A stretch of DNA of 64,000 bases from Halieaceae bacterium (GCA_902623175.1 CACNSR010000006.1:1-64000); one strand, 5' to 3'. Counted from the stretch's first letter, positions 18,808 to 26,487 are shown. Program-made: numbers and translations. The notes: generated by a model not told the origin, from the sequence alone.

Positions 18808-19050
18808 CTAATCACCACAAACTTTTAAGTCCTCCAACAACATCATCACAACAGTGCATCGGACATGACTCGTTAACGGTGTATCCGAATCCCAACCTTC
18901 CAAGATGTTTTCGTGGAACCAATCTCGCCAATTAGCATGCCCATCTTCTAAAGCCAGATATTCAATGGCCTGCCAGAAGGGGTTTTCTAAAAGGATCGTT
19001 GTGCGGCCCGTATCGAGCGTCAGGGTGCGTAAATGTTTGCCCTCGGTGAT
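18808..19050 (-). CDS. Ribbon-helix-helix protein with apparent ATC start (or start-codon mutant)
   Basis: The frame reads TEGKHLRTLTLDTGRTTILL, then ENPFWQAIEYLALEDG. This is the pattern of the ribbon-helix-helix family (PF13467-like: R-T/S-hydrophobic, G-x-T-T/S, L-E-x-x-F-W). It runs 79 codons to a TAG at 18808. There is no ATG, GTG or TTG between the in-frame upstream stop and the domain. The only well-placed codon is ATC at 19048-19050, which overlaps the stop of the preceding gene as TAATC, like the common TAATG coupling junction, with GAGG about ten bases upstream. It is either a real non-canonical start or an ATG lost by one mutation. The likely role is a small DNA-binding regulator. 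Confidence 0.6.
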   Translation of the reverse strand: MTEGKHLRTLTLDTGRTTILLENPFWQAIEYLALEDGHANWRDWFHENILEGWDSDTPLTSHVRCTVVMMLLEDLKVCGD

Positions 19051-19379
19051 TACTCGTAACCCTCGTCGTTTGCCGGTGTAGCGTCTATCAGGGCTGGCTT
19101 ATCCCACTTCGGCATATCGTCTGGATTGACTGAGGTGATGTTGATGCTGATGGCTTTATTGATGTCGGAATCCTTGTCACAGAGGGAGACAGGTAATACC
19201 CGATCCATGATCAACTTCATCGCCACTGCCTGGCATTTGTGGTCATCGTCTAAAGCTGCACGATAGATGGACTCAATGACCTTCTGCCTGTCTGGGTGTT
19301 CATAAAGCCTACGTTGAATATCTAATTGAGTGGCCCGCATACCCTTGGGTCTACCGCGTTTATTCATGGCTTTTCCCAT
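19050..19379 (-). CDS. Small GRPKG protein, possible DUF5681-like
   Basis: The product is about 105-109 residues; the start may be either the ATG at 19379 or the one at 19367. It has a basic N-terminus with NKRGRPKGMRATQ, then a helical region ending in CQAVAMKLIMDRVLPVSL. This recalls the DUF5681/phage-associated GRPKG family, where a basic tail precedes a helical domain with a closing R-x-x-P motif. That match is from memory of the pattern and is tentative. The gene overlaps the start of the ribbon-helix-helix frame. An AT-rich control region precedes it. Confidence 0.6.
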   Translation of the reverse strand: MGKAMNKRGRPKGMRATQLDIQRRLYEHPDRQKVIESIYRAALDDDHKCQAVAMKLIMDRVLPVSLCDKDSDINKAISINITSVNPDDMPKWDKPALIDATPANDEGYE

Positions 19380-19564
19380 GGTGATTTATGCCCGATTAAT
19401 AAATTAATGAGGGTTAGTGGTACCTATACAGACACACACATCGACCGCTGGATCTATCAGTAAAACCACTTAAGTTGATAAACATTACTAACCTTCTCAC
19501 TCATTACTATCTTTTGACGTTTAGTTACTTTCTATCTCTTTTGGCACACCATAATCGAGGGCAT

Positions 19565-19653
19565 GGAAACATCAGATATGTTTCCTTGCCTGAGATGGTG
19601 TGTGTTTCCATGCGTGGAAAGTGTGGAATCTATATAGGGAGTTTCCAGTTTCC
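19565..19653. repeat. Cluster of TTTCC/GGAAA repeats (iteron-like) beside the RepA-like gene
   Basis: Within 90 bases there are seven TTTCC or GGAA motifs. They include two inverted repeats: GGAAACAT/ATGTTTCC at 19565-19585 with a 5-base spacer, and TTTCCA/TGGAAA at 19605-19620 with a 4-base spacer. An AT-rich stretch (about 19475-19560) flanks it. The cluster lies immediately beyond the stop codon of the RepA-like ATPase. It may be a replication origin with iterons, or the binding region of an island regulator. Confidence 0.5.
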
Positions 19654-19656
19654 ACT

Positions 19657-20703
19657 TCACAGCTCTGTGAGCATCAGCATGCCGTCTGACTCGCTGACTA
19701 GCCCTCGTTTTTTGAGGGCTTTGATCGCGTCCCGACGCTGATCAGACCTGGGTAATACCGCCTTCACTTCGGCGTGAGTCATCTCGCCATCTCTATCACA
19801 AATCGCTTCATGCAGCCGCTTGGCTACTCCCTTTAGAGGCTGCCTGCCACCATCCTTCAATAATGGATCTATGTACCTCTGCTCTGAGAGCCTGAGTGCG
19901 CCTTGATCCCATTTGAGATCGATGCCGGTCGGCGCGGAGTAATTGCTCTTCTTCAGACTCAGCTGCCTAACGCCATTTTCGTCCGCGCCCTTCAGATAGA
20001 GCCGGGATCGCACGGAGCCCTCCCAGGCAGTCGAGCCAGAAGTTCCTTTTCCACTCGTTTGCCCTTGAACAGACGGATGATGAAGCCCGATGATGCAAGC
20101 GTTGTGTTTGACTGCCAGTGACCCTAGAAAGCCTTTCACAAACCTGTTTACTTCCTGCCTTATGATTTCATTGCCATGCCAGAAGTCGGGTATGACGTCC
20201 AAAAAGACAAGCTGCAGCTTGCACTCGGTCATCCACTCGTCCAACGTTTTATAACTTTGGGTTTTGCGAAATCCCGCTCCACAAATAGCAGGATCTTCAA
20301 GCCCGACCAAGCTTTGCAGGTAACAGTCATGGAAAGTACTGAGCGTTGACCCAAAGCCCGCCGCAATTGCCTGACCGCGTCTAATAAGCTCCCCCTCATC
20401 GTCCTCACACGTGAGGTACAGCGTCGACATCAGTCGAGTGTCCGCTCCGTATAGAACCAACCCTTTTGACGCCGCCATACAGATCGTTTGCGCCAGCAGG
20501 GATTTGCCCGCGCCGGGAGGGCCACCTAACAAAGATGCGGTGCCCAGAGGCAACCAGTCCTGCCACGCCCATTGGCGTTCTGGAACTTCAATAGTCGAGA
20601 GTTCAGCAGCTGACTTCAAAGTGGTGTCTGCATGTGAAGTCGTTTGTTCAAAAGAGGAAAACTCTAATGACTCATATTCAGCAAAGCTTACGTAATCGTT
20701 CAT
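19657..20703 (-). CDS. RepA-like AAA (RecA-fold) ATPase of the island
   Basis: The 348-residue product carries Walker A GGPPGAGKSLLAQ near residue 60 and the Walker B stretch LQLVFLDVIPDF near 160. HHPSVQGQTSGKGTSGSTAWEG follows, typical of the AAA_25/RepA hexameric helicase-type ATPases found in plasmids and integrative islands. The C-terminal 60 residues look like a winged helix (GEMTHAEVKAVLPRSDQRRDAIKALKKRGLV). Its ATG overlaps the stop of the AlpA-like gene (ATGA), so the three genes from 21202 form a translationally coupled operon. A replication or excision-stage role is inferred. Confidence 0.8.
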   Translation of the reverse strand: MNDYVSFAEYESLEFSSFEQTTSHADTTLKSAAELSTIEVPERQWAWQDWLPLGTASLLGGPPGAGKSLLAQTICMAASKGLVLYGADTRLMSTLYLTCEDDEGELIRRGQAIAAGFGSTLSTFHDCYLQSLVGLEDPAICGAGFRKTQSYKTLDEWMTECKLQLVFLDVIPDFWHGNEIIRQEVNRFVKGFLGSLAVKHNACIIGLHHPSVQGQTSGKGTSGSTAWEGSVRSRLYLKGADENGVRQLSLKKSNYSAPTGIDLKWDQGALRLSEQRYIDPLLKDGGRQPLKGVAKRLHEAICDRDGEMTHAEVKAVLPRSDQRRDAIKALKKRGLVSESDGMLMLTEL

Positions 20704-20942
20704 GCTGAAACCCTCCGCGTTGGGGAGGCATCAATAAACTCCGTGACCTCTTGCAGAGACCAGAAAGCTTTCCCACCGATATATCGCGGTTCCGGGAAGT
20801 AGCCACGCTTAACCCATCGCCACAGCGTCACCTCGCTTATGTTGAAGATCGGCGGGTATCGGCGCGTCTTTCTGCGTGTTGCCACAAGATCAGAGGTTGA
20901 TAACCACTGAGCGGGAACCATTTCTGCCATCTGGAGGCTCAT
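20700..20942 (-). CDS. AlpA/excisionase-like HTH protein
   Basis: The 80-residue product has a MerR-type winged helix characteristic of AlpA and excisionase proteins: ISEVTLWRWVKRGYFPEPRYIGGKAFWSLQEVTEFI. Proteins of this type activate or assist excision of P4-like islands, often by controlling integrase expression. The gene starts four bases inside the end of the preceding one and ends four bases inside the ATPase gene. Confidence 0.75.
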   Translation of the reverse strand: MSLQMAEMVPAQWLSTSDLVATRRKTRRYPPIFNISEVTLWRWVKRGYFPEPRYIGGKAFWSLQEVTEFIDASPTRRVSA

Positions 20943-21202
20943 GATTGACCCTCCAGCAGCTGTAACCGCGCGAACAAGCCCAAGGGAGGGAGGCCGATTT
21001 CTGCGCGTCGCAAGTCATCCCTGACCCATCGGTAGCCTCTATTAGTCTTAATAGGTTTAGGGAGGAAGCCCTGGCGAATGCTGCCCCAGACTTCTTTTTC
21101 TGTCCGATTGAGCTGGCTACACAACTCGGAGAGCTTGAGGCTTCCGGAGCCTGCGGGAGAGTGTTGATTGGCTTTGCTGAGTGTCATATTGACAGCCCTC
21201 AT
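20939..21202 (-). CDS. Small HTH-like protein heading the ATPase operon
   Basis: The product is up to 87 residues; an internal start at 21187 (MTLSKANQ) is equally plausible. The segment LKLSELCSQLNRTEKEVWGSIRQGFLP, then YRWVRDDLRRAEIGLP, looks like a divergent AlpA/MerR-type helix-turn-helix with a wing. It is coupled to the next gene by an ATGA overlap. A regulatory role in the island is likely but unproven. Confidence 0.6.
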   Translation of the reverse strand: MRAVNMTLSKANQHSPAGSGSLKLSELCSQLNRTEKEVWGSIRQGFLPKPIKTNRGYRWVRDDLRRAEIGLPPLGLFARLQLLEGQS

Positions 21203-21429
21203 CCAGCGTCACGATAAATCGCAACAAGTGGGTGAGGACCGCGGTTACCCGGCGTGCAGTTTGTCTCTATGTATGCCGCTTCCCCTACTGCGTCGGCCTG
21301 CATTGAGGTTATCGAGCTAGGGAATCACCACTGAATATATATACAGTTTTTATCAAAAACAAGACTTTGATGCTGTTTAACGATCAGCGCGAGATAAGGC
21401 GCCTGCCGCTGCAATTCTTGAGAGCCTCG

Positions 21430-22605
21430 CTAACTCGATGAGGTAAGGAAATCAGCCCAATCAGTCATCACCCGCGTGCGCTCTTCCAGCATGTCAGATC
21501 GCGCATAGGCTCGGCGAACGTCCGATCCCACTAAATGATTTAGGCAATGCTCGGCGACAAATTCATCTACATCCGTCTCTTGGCACCAGACCCGGAAGCT
21601 TGAGCGTAGTCCGTGAACGGTATTCTCACTGAAGGTCAGGCGTTTGAGCGTTTGCGATACTGCTACGTCACTCAGCATCTTTTCGGAGGTAGAGAACACG
21701 ACCCCGGATTCACCCAGTCTGGCCGCCCAATCAAGTAGCCCCTCCATCGGCGCGGTGATGGGTATCACAAAATCTCGACGCTGTTTGACCCTCGACGCCT
21801 CAAGCCTCCAGACCCTTCCCGGCAGATCAATCTCAGACCATTCAGCACCTCGCCCTTCTTTTGATCGAGTAGCGCTATGAAGCGTCCATAACAGAGCCTT
21901 TGCGCTAGCCGTATCTAACTCTTCCAAGTCTCTGACAAGCTTGGGGCAATCTTGATAATCCATAGACTTTCTATGCACGACTGGAGCAACTTTGCTTTGT
22001 GCTGGGAATACATGGCTAAGCAGTTTCCAGTCTGCTGGGTCGTCATGTCGTAACTTAAGCACCACAGCGAAGCTGAATATCCTCGATAACTTTGCCCGCA
22101 TGCGACTTGCCGTATCAGTCTTATCAAGCCAATGCGGCTTTAATGCGCTGATGACGTCATCTAACGAAATGTCTCCGATTGCACTCCCCATCAGCCAATC
22201 CGCGTGCTGTTCCAGCGGGTTCAACCACATATTTCTGTGTCGCTCAGAAGTCCATTCCTCTCCCTTGCTGGAGACGTACTCCTTGGCAACGTCTCGCAAA
22301 GGGGATCGAGAAGTCATCCCGTTGGTGCTGTCAGCACCCTTACCAATCGAGGCAGGATCGACACCAGCTTTAATGGATGCAGTGATCTGCTCAGCCCTGC
22401 CCCTCGCTGCTGTAAGCGCCTTGTTGCAACCCGCTATTGTCAATGACTCTACGGAGCCACAGCCCCAACTATAGTTTTTGCCCCTGACGAGCTTACGGAG
22501 TTCAAAGTACCGACTCTCGTTTCTGGAGTCACAGATCAACCGAAGGCCACCGCCTAAACCAACTTTTGATCCCGGCTTGGCCTTCAAGATAGCTCGTGCC
22601 GTCAC
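21430..22605 (-). CDS. int: Tyrosine recombinase (island integrase)
   Basis: The enzyme catalyses site-specific recombination between the island and tRNA-Asn. From the GTG at 22605 the product has about 391 residues, preceded by GGAGG seven bases upstream. The longer frame to 22644 would translate the repeated arm-like sequence and is unlikely. The N-terminal arm-binding domain opens MTARAILKAKPGSKVGLGGG, as in P4-type integrases. The catalytic domain shows the first arginine in HSATRSKEGRGAEWSEIDL, HGLRSSFR, and the tyrosine in RRAYARSDMLEER, ending in WADFL. It lies about 150 bp from attR. Confidence 0.93.
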   Translation of the reverse strand: MTARAILKAKPGSKVGLGGGLRLICDSRNESRYFELRKLVRGKNYSWGCGSVESLTIAGCNKALTAARGRAEQITASIKAGVDPASIGKGADSTNGMTSRSPLRDVAKEYVSSKGEEWTSERHRNMWLNPLEQHADWLMGSAIGDISLDDVISALKPHWLDKTDTASRMRAKLSRIFSFAVVLKLRHDDPADWKLLSHVFPAQSKVAPVVHRKSMDYQDCPKLVRDLEELDTASAKALLWTLHSATRSKEGRGAEWSEIDLPGRVWRLEASRVKQRRDFVIPITAPMEGLLDWAARLGESGVVFSTSEKMLSDVAVSQTLKRLTFSENTVHGLRSSFRVWCQETDVDEFVAEHCLNHLVGSDVRRAYARSDMLEERTRVMTDWADFLTSSS

Positions 22606-22623
22606 AGCAAACCCTCCAACTTT

Positions 22624-22645
22624 ACTCCCCAAATCACTCCCCAAA
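22624..22645 (+). repeat. Putative right integrase arm-type site
   Basis: Tandem ACTCCCCAAA units spaced 12 bp start to start, matching the pair at 12295-12316 at 21 of 22 bases. They lie just upstream of the integrase start, so integrase binding here could also repress its own gene. Confidence 0.6.
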
Positions 22646-22752
22646 CAGAGTGATAACAGTAGTATACAGATGATTACGCTTTAACGATCATATTACTGTT
22701 ATTATTGATATTTATTGGGTAATTGATGTCATATGAACACATAGTTTGGCTT

Positions 22753-22771
22753 CAGCAGGCGGAGCCAAATT
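22753..22771 (+). repeat. attR: right 19-bp attachment repeat
   Basis: Exact copy of the 19 bases at 12224-12242. The bases that follow lead straight into a strong terminator, which is evidently the original downstream region of tRNA-Asn. Confidence 0.9.
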
Positions 22772-22774
22772 CTG

Positions 22775-22801
22775 AAAAGCCGCACGCTGTGCGGCTTTTT
22801 T
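22775..22801 (+). terminator. Original tRNA-Asn terminator, displaced by the island
   Basis: AAAAGCCGCAC and GTGCGGCTTTT form an 11-bp stem with a 3-base loop, followed by a run of T. It has no plus-strand gene ahead of it other than the tRNA remnant at attR. It therefore probably served tRNA-Asn before the island inserted. Confidence 0.85.
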
Positions 22802-23046
22802 ATGGTCGGTTTACTTAGCGTGAGCGGGGAAATAGTTAGGTCGCCCCCCCATCCCCACTAATTCCTCTAACCCCAACTCGGCCTTAAGATACTGTTAAGT
22901 TAACAATCTATTCAGAGCCCTTCCCTCTCTGAAATACATAAGTTTCTCTCGCCGGCTCCCGCTAAATCTGTTTCGCGAGCATTCCGCGTAATCGCCCCTA
23001 TCGGTAGACTTCTCTCATTCAAGGGCGTCATCGCGTGGGGTACTTT

Positions 23047-23385
23047 GTGGAAACCATTTCGTGGCAGGATTTTGAGCAAGTAGACCTGCGGGTCGGCACC
23101 ATTGTCGCCGCCGAGGTGTTCGCGAAGGCCCGCCGGCCCGCCTACATCCTGCACGTAGATTTCGGCGCAGAAATCGGGGTACTGAAATCGAGCGCGCAGA
23201 TTACTAATCTATATCAGCCGGAAGGTTTGGTGGGTCAGCAGGTGATTGGCGTGGTGAACTTCCCACCGAAGCAGATTGGGCCCATCCAATCCCAGTGTTT
23301 GATTACCGGTTTTCAGCAAGCGGATGGCGCTGTGGTACTGATCCAGCCGGAACGACCCGTGGAAAATGGCTTGAAACTGACGTGA
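23047..23385 (+). CDS. csaA: CsaA-like tRNA-binding domain protein
   Basis: A single EMAP-II/Trbp111-type OB-fold protein of about 112 residues. The sequence ETISWQDFEQVDLRVGTI, then KSSAQITNLYQPEGLVGQQV and VVNFPPKQIGPIQSQCL, is the CsaA signature. CsaA proteins bind tRNA and have been described as export-related chaperones in Bacillus; the role here is not established. I choose the GTG at 23047, because homologues begin with METISW, over the GTG at 23035. It converges with the glycosyltransferase-like gene. Confidence 0.9.
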   Translation: METISWQDFEQVDLRVGTIVAAEVFAKARRPAYILHVDFGAEIGVLKSSAQITNLYQPEGLVGQQVIGVVNFPPKQIGPIQSQCLITGFQQADGAVVLIQPERPVENGLKLT

Positions 23386-23418
23386 ACCAGAAGATTGGTC
23401 CGATCGCGCGCCGGCCGC

Positions 23419-24153
23419 TCAGGCGCCGTGGCGCGCCAGAAACTGTCCCACCCGCTGCACTGCCTCCTCACTGTGAGTGAGAGACGAGCAAAGGTTCACC
23501 AGTGCCAATGGGGCTCGAGCGGCCTGCTCATAACAAGCGGTCGCTGGGCCCGCTTCGCCCACCCACTCGGCAAGTAGCTCGGGGCTGACCGCGCCCGCCT
23601 CCGGCACCAACGTGAACCGCGCGAGATTGTTGAGCGCCTTGAGCAATTTGGGTCCCACCATCTGCGGTGCGATATGCGCCGCATCCGCACGCTCAATTAT
23701 GGATTCGGAAAGATAGACCAGAAACCCCAGCACAGGAGACGCTGCCGTAAAACCCATGAACGCGTTGTGGGGAGACTGAAAGGCGCGCCAGGCGCCCTCT
23801 GCCGTCCGCTGAACCCAGCATTCCTCGCCGAAAAACGTATGCGTCCAGTCTGGCATGTGCCAGGTGGGGTCCACGACCAGCGTGTCGGCATCGATCCACA
23901 CCACCAGTCCGCCGCGCACCGCCAATTCCGATTCAATCCAGCGTAGCCGCGCCAAATCAGCGAGTATCGGCTTGCGATCGTGAAGCTTTGCGCGTAAACC
24001 GGGCGTCGCCCAGTCAAAGAGATTGTCGCCGATACAGTGATAAGTGTATCCCTGATGCCAGGACCAGTCGGCGACAGATGCCATGCACCGACTCACCCAG
24101 TTAGGCATCGCATCAGCCGCGGATTGCAGAATCGTGACCGGGGTAATGGCCAC
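23419..24153 (-). CDS. Glycosyltransferase-like protein at the end of the sox operon
   Basis: The 244-residue soluble product has features of a GT-A fold nucleotide-sugar transferase: an N-terminal beta-alpha unit, KPILADLARLRWIESELAVRGG, then the DxD-type motif VVWIDADTLVVDP at about residues 84-96, which normally binds metal and the sugar nucleotide. No signal peptide or membrane segment is seen. It starts 8 bp after soxB and is probably co-transcribed. Its link to thiosulfate oxidation is not obvious. Confidence 0.6.
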   Translation of the reverse strand: MAITPVTILQSAADAMPNWVSRCMASVADWSWHQGYTYHCIGDNLFDWATPGLRAKLHDRKPILADLARLRWIESELAVRGGLVVWIDADTLVVDPTWHMPDWTHTFFGEECWVQRTAEGAWRAFQSPHNAFMGFTAASPVLGFLVYLSESIIERADAAHIAPQMVGPKLLKALNNLARFTLVPEAGAVSPELLAEWVGEAGPATACYEQAARAPLALVNLCSSLTHSEEAVQRVGQFLARHGA

Positions 24154-24161
24154 TCAGCGAC

Positions 24162-25865
24162 TCACACCATGCCTTGATTGTTCTGAAGACCCGTCACCTC
24201 AGGTTGGTTGGCTCGCACTCCCTGCACGCGCCCCTGCGCCTTGAGCCAGCGCGCCACCACATCCCAAATGGGCTCACCTTCCGCCTGCTGCACTGATGCC
24301 CAGCCCGCCACCTTATAGGTCTTTTTCGCATCAATGGGTTTGCCGTTTAGGGTCAACTGATCGATTCTTGAACCCGCTGCAGCTAGCGGCGCGATCGAAT
24401 ATTGCAAACCGCTGGATCGCACCATATCGCCGCCCTGCTGGTAGTAAGGATCCGGGTTAAATAAATTGTCGGCGATGTCCTCCAAGACCCGCTTGAGGAA
24501 CGCACCACTCATTTCGGTCAGCGTTACCGCGGGATAAGTGATCGCCACCTGCGCCATGAGGTCCTCCATGGTGATCGTAGCGCCCGGCAGCAACGTGGTC
24601 CCCCAGCGGAAGCCCGGTGACAGAGCAATGGGCGCGTCGAGTTCGTCCATCAACGCCTCACAGATGAGCTGATCGAAACTGCCATTGAAATTGCCGCGTC
24701 GGTAAAGGAGATCATTCGTCATGGCTAGGGGCTCCGCGAGCCGCTCAGCAAAGGGAGCCCGAATGCGGTCAATCAAGTCGCTCATCGCCGGGTCAGCAGG
24801 CAACAGCTCCGCGAACACTGGCAGGAGCTGATACGACCAGTCACGGACACGACCATCGCGCACATCAAAGTCCAGCACCCCCACAAACTTACCGTTGGAG
24901 CCAGCATTGGTGACCAGCGTCACTCCGCCGGGGTTCTTAATTTCCAGTGCACGAGGAATCGCGTCGTGGGTGTGACCACCCAAAATACCGTCGAGACCAC
25001 TTACTCGAGACGCCAACTTGATATCGGTATCGGCGCCGTTATGCGAGAGCAAGATTACTACCTGAGCGCCTGCGGCCCGCACTTCAGTAACCTTTTCCTG
25101 TAGCTCGCGCTCCTGAATGCCGAAGGTCCAACCGGCGGTGAAGTGAGCGGGGTTGGCGATCGGTGTGTAAGGGAAGGCCTGACCGATGATGGCCACGGGT
25201 ACCCCGTTAATCTCTTTAAGGGTGTGGCTTGCAAACACTGGATCGCCAAAGTCCATGTCTTTGACGTTGTGCGCCACGAAGTCGATGTACCCATTTAGGT
25301 CCTGATCAACAATTTCCATGACCCGATCAGTGCCCAGCGTGAACTCCCAGTGGCCGGTCATGACATCGACACCCAGCAGCTTGCTGGCATCGACCATGTC
25401 CTGACCCTGTGTCCACAGCGCCGTTGCAGAGCCCTGCCACAGGTCCCCGCCATCAAGTAGCAGCGCGCCCGGTCGGTCTGCGCGGAGCCGTTTGAGCAGG
25501 GTGGCGATGTGGGCAAAGCCCCCGGCGCGTCCAAAACGCTCCGCGGCGGCGACATAATCGAGGTGACTGAGCGCATGTGCCGCAGGCGAACCCGGAGCAA
25601 TATCAAAGTGATTCAGCAGCGCCTCACCGACTAGATGCGGCGGCCGATTGCGGGCGTCATGCAACCCGATATTGACGGAGGGTTCGCGGTAGTGGACCGG
25701 AAGCAGTTGCGCGTGCAAGTCGGTCATGTGCATGAGGTGCACATTGCCGAACCGCGGCAAATGATAGGCGTCGCCACTCGGAGGCTGTGCTCGCAACAAT
25801 GAGGGCAAAGACAGCCCCGCGGCGGCGCCAAGCCCCAACAGCTTGTGAAACTCCCTTCGATACAT
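24162..25865 (-). CDS. soxB: SoxB thiosulfohydrolase
   Basis: SoxB hydrolyses the terminal sulfate from sulfur chains bound to SoxYZ in the periplasm. The 567-residue product has a twin-arginine signal (YRREFHKLLGLGAAAGLSLPS). The calcineurin/5'-nucleotidase fold follows, with a dimanganese site: HMTDLHAQLLP, LLDGGDLWQGSA, the SoxB-specific GHWEFTLG in place of the usual GNHE, LLSHNGADTD and GGHTHDAIP. A C-terminal 5'-nucleotidase domain completes it. It lies 13 bp after soxX. Confidence 0.97.
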   Translation of the reverse strand: MYRREFHKLLGLGAAAGLSLPSLLRAQPPSGDAYHLPRFGNVHLMHMTDLHAQLLPVHYREPSVNIGLHDARNRPPHLVGEALLNHFDIAPGSPAAHALSHLDYVAAAERFGRAGGFAHIATLLKRLRADRPGALLLDGGDLWQGSATALWTQGQDMVDASKLLGVDVMTGHWEFTLGTDRVMEIVDQDLNGYIDFVAHNVKDMDFGDPVFASHTLKEINGVPVAIIGQAFPYTPIANPAHFTAGWTFGIQERELQEKVTEVRAAGAQVVILLSHNGADTDIKLASRVSGLDGILGGHTHDAIPRALEIKNPGGVTLVTNAGSNGKFVGVLDFDVRDGRVRDWSYQLLPVFAELLPADPAMSDLIDRIRAPFAERLAEPLAMTNDLLYRRGNFNGSFDQLICEALMDELDAPIALSPGFRWGTTLLPGATITMEDLMAQVAITYPAVTLTEMSGAFLKRVLEDIADNLFNPDPYYQQGGDMVRSSGLQYSIAPLAAAGSRIDQLTLNGKPIDAKKTYKVAGWASVQQAEGEPIWDVVARWLKAQGRVQGVRANQPEVTGLQNNQGMV

Positions 25866-25878
25866 GGGGCTTAACGCA

Positions 25879-26487
25879 TCACTCTGCGGCTTGGTTGACC
25901 GGTGAGGCGGGGTCGAGCAAGTAGGCCATCACGTCTTTCAATTGTTGTTCGGTGAGAATGCCTTGCGCGCCAAAGCGCGGCATGTGAGAGCAGAGATTGT
26001 AAGCGTGGGTATCCCACAGCTTGGTCCAGGTGTACTGCAGCATGGCCACACTTTGACCCCGCGCGCCGTATCCCGTCAGAGAGGGGCCCAGGGTGCCGTA
26101 GGCGACTTCAACCGGGGCGAGCTGATGGCAGGCGTAGCAGTTGCCGCCATTGGGTTGGGTGGGATCATCGCTCGATTGCAGGCCCCGTCCGTTACCCGCC
26201 ACCTCGGCGCCTCGCTGCCAATCACCCAGATATTCGCCATCTGCCGGCAGCACTACCGCGTCCAAGCGCTCTGCGCGCAATGAAGCCAGCATATCGTTAT
26301 CGAGGGGCATGCCCCGCGGCGCACTGCAGGCGCTTTGCACCGCATCGCGCTGCAACCGGTCCATGGTGGCCTGATTCTTCGCAACGAAGGAGTTTTGTAA
26401 TACGGCTTCTATCTCGCCAGAAGCCATTGTCCACGCCGTCACGCTAGCAGTAAGAGAGATGGTGATCCCTGTAACGAGTGCCTTCAT
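25879..26487 (-). CDS. soxX: SoxX cytochrome c
   Basis: SoxX is the small cytochrome partner of SoxA; the SoxXA complex joins thiosulfate to the carrier SoxYZ. The 202-residue product has an N-terminal signal segment and one haem-binding CYACH near residue 118, and CSHMPRFG supplies the likely axial methionine. The C-terminal helix QLKDVMAYLLDP is typical of class I cytochromes. The start overlaps the soxA stop (ATGA). Confidence 0.93.
   Translation of the reverse strand: MKALVTGITISLTASVTAWTMASGEIEAVLQNSFVAKNQATMDRLQRDAVQSACSAPRGMPLDNDMLASLRAERLDAVVLPADGEYLGDWQRGAEVAGNGRGLQSSDDPTQPNGGNCYACHQLAPVEVAYGTLGPSLTGYGARGQSVAMLQYTWTKLWDTHAYNLCSHMPRFGAQGILTEQQLKDVMAYLLDPASPVNQAAE

Larger units (their letters stand above)
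12224..22771. mobile_element. 10.5-kb integrative island in tRNA-Asn carrying McrBC
   Basis: Direct repeats of the tRNA-Asn 3' end bound the element at 12224-12242 and 22753-22771. The tyrosine recombinase gene sits at the right end, close to the second repeat. Cargo in order is mcrC and mcrB, a scar of a duplicated gene start, a small exported protein, a MORN lipoprotein, an exported Ig-like protein, a ribbon-helix-helix frame, a small GRPKG protein, a RepA-like ATPase, two HTH proteins and the integrase. No capsid, tail, terminase large subunit or conjugation genes are present. It looks like a phage-satellite-like or other integrative island rather than a complete prophage. The restored tRNA keeps its full sequence, as is usual for such insertions. 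Confidence 0.9.

Noticed and set aside
18808-19379. Toxin-antitoxin pair formed by the GRPKG protein and the ribbon-helix-helix protein
   Set aside because: The ribbon-helix-helix part fits an antitoxin, but the 109-residue partner has no toxin-like fold and looks like a phage-associated basic protein.
22606-22644. Longer integrase reading frame starting at TTG 22644
   Set aside because: It would translate the repeated ACTCCCCAAA sites. The GTG at 22605 has GGAGG upstream and gives the usual integrase N-terminus.
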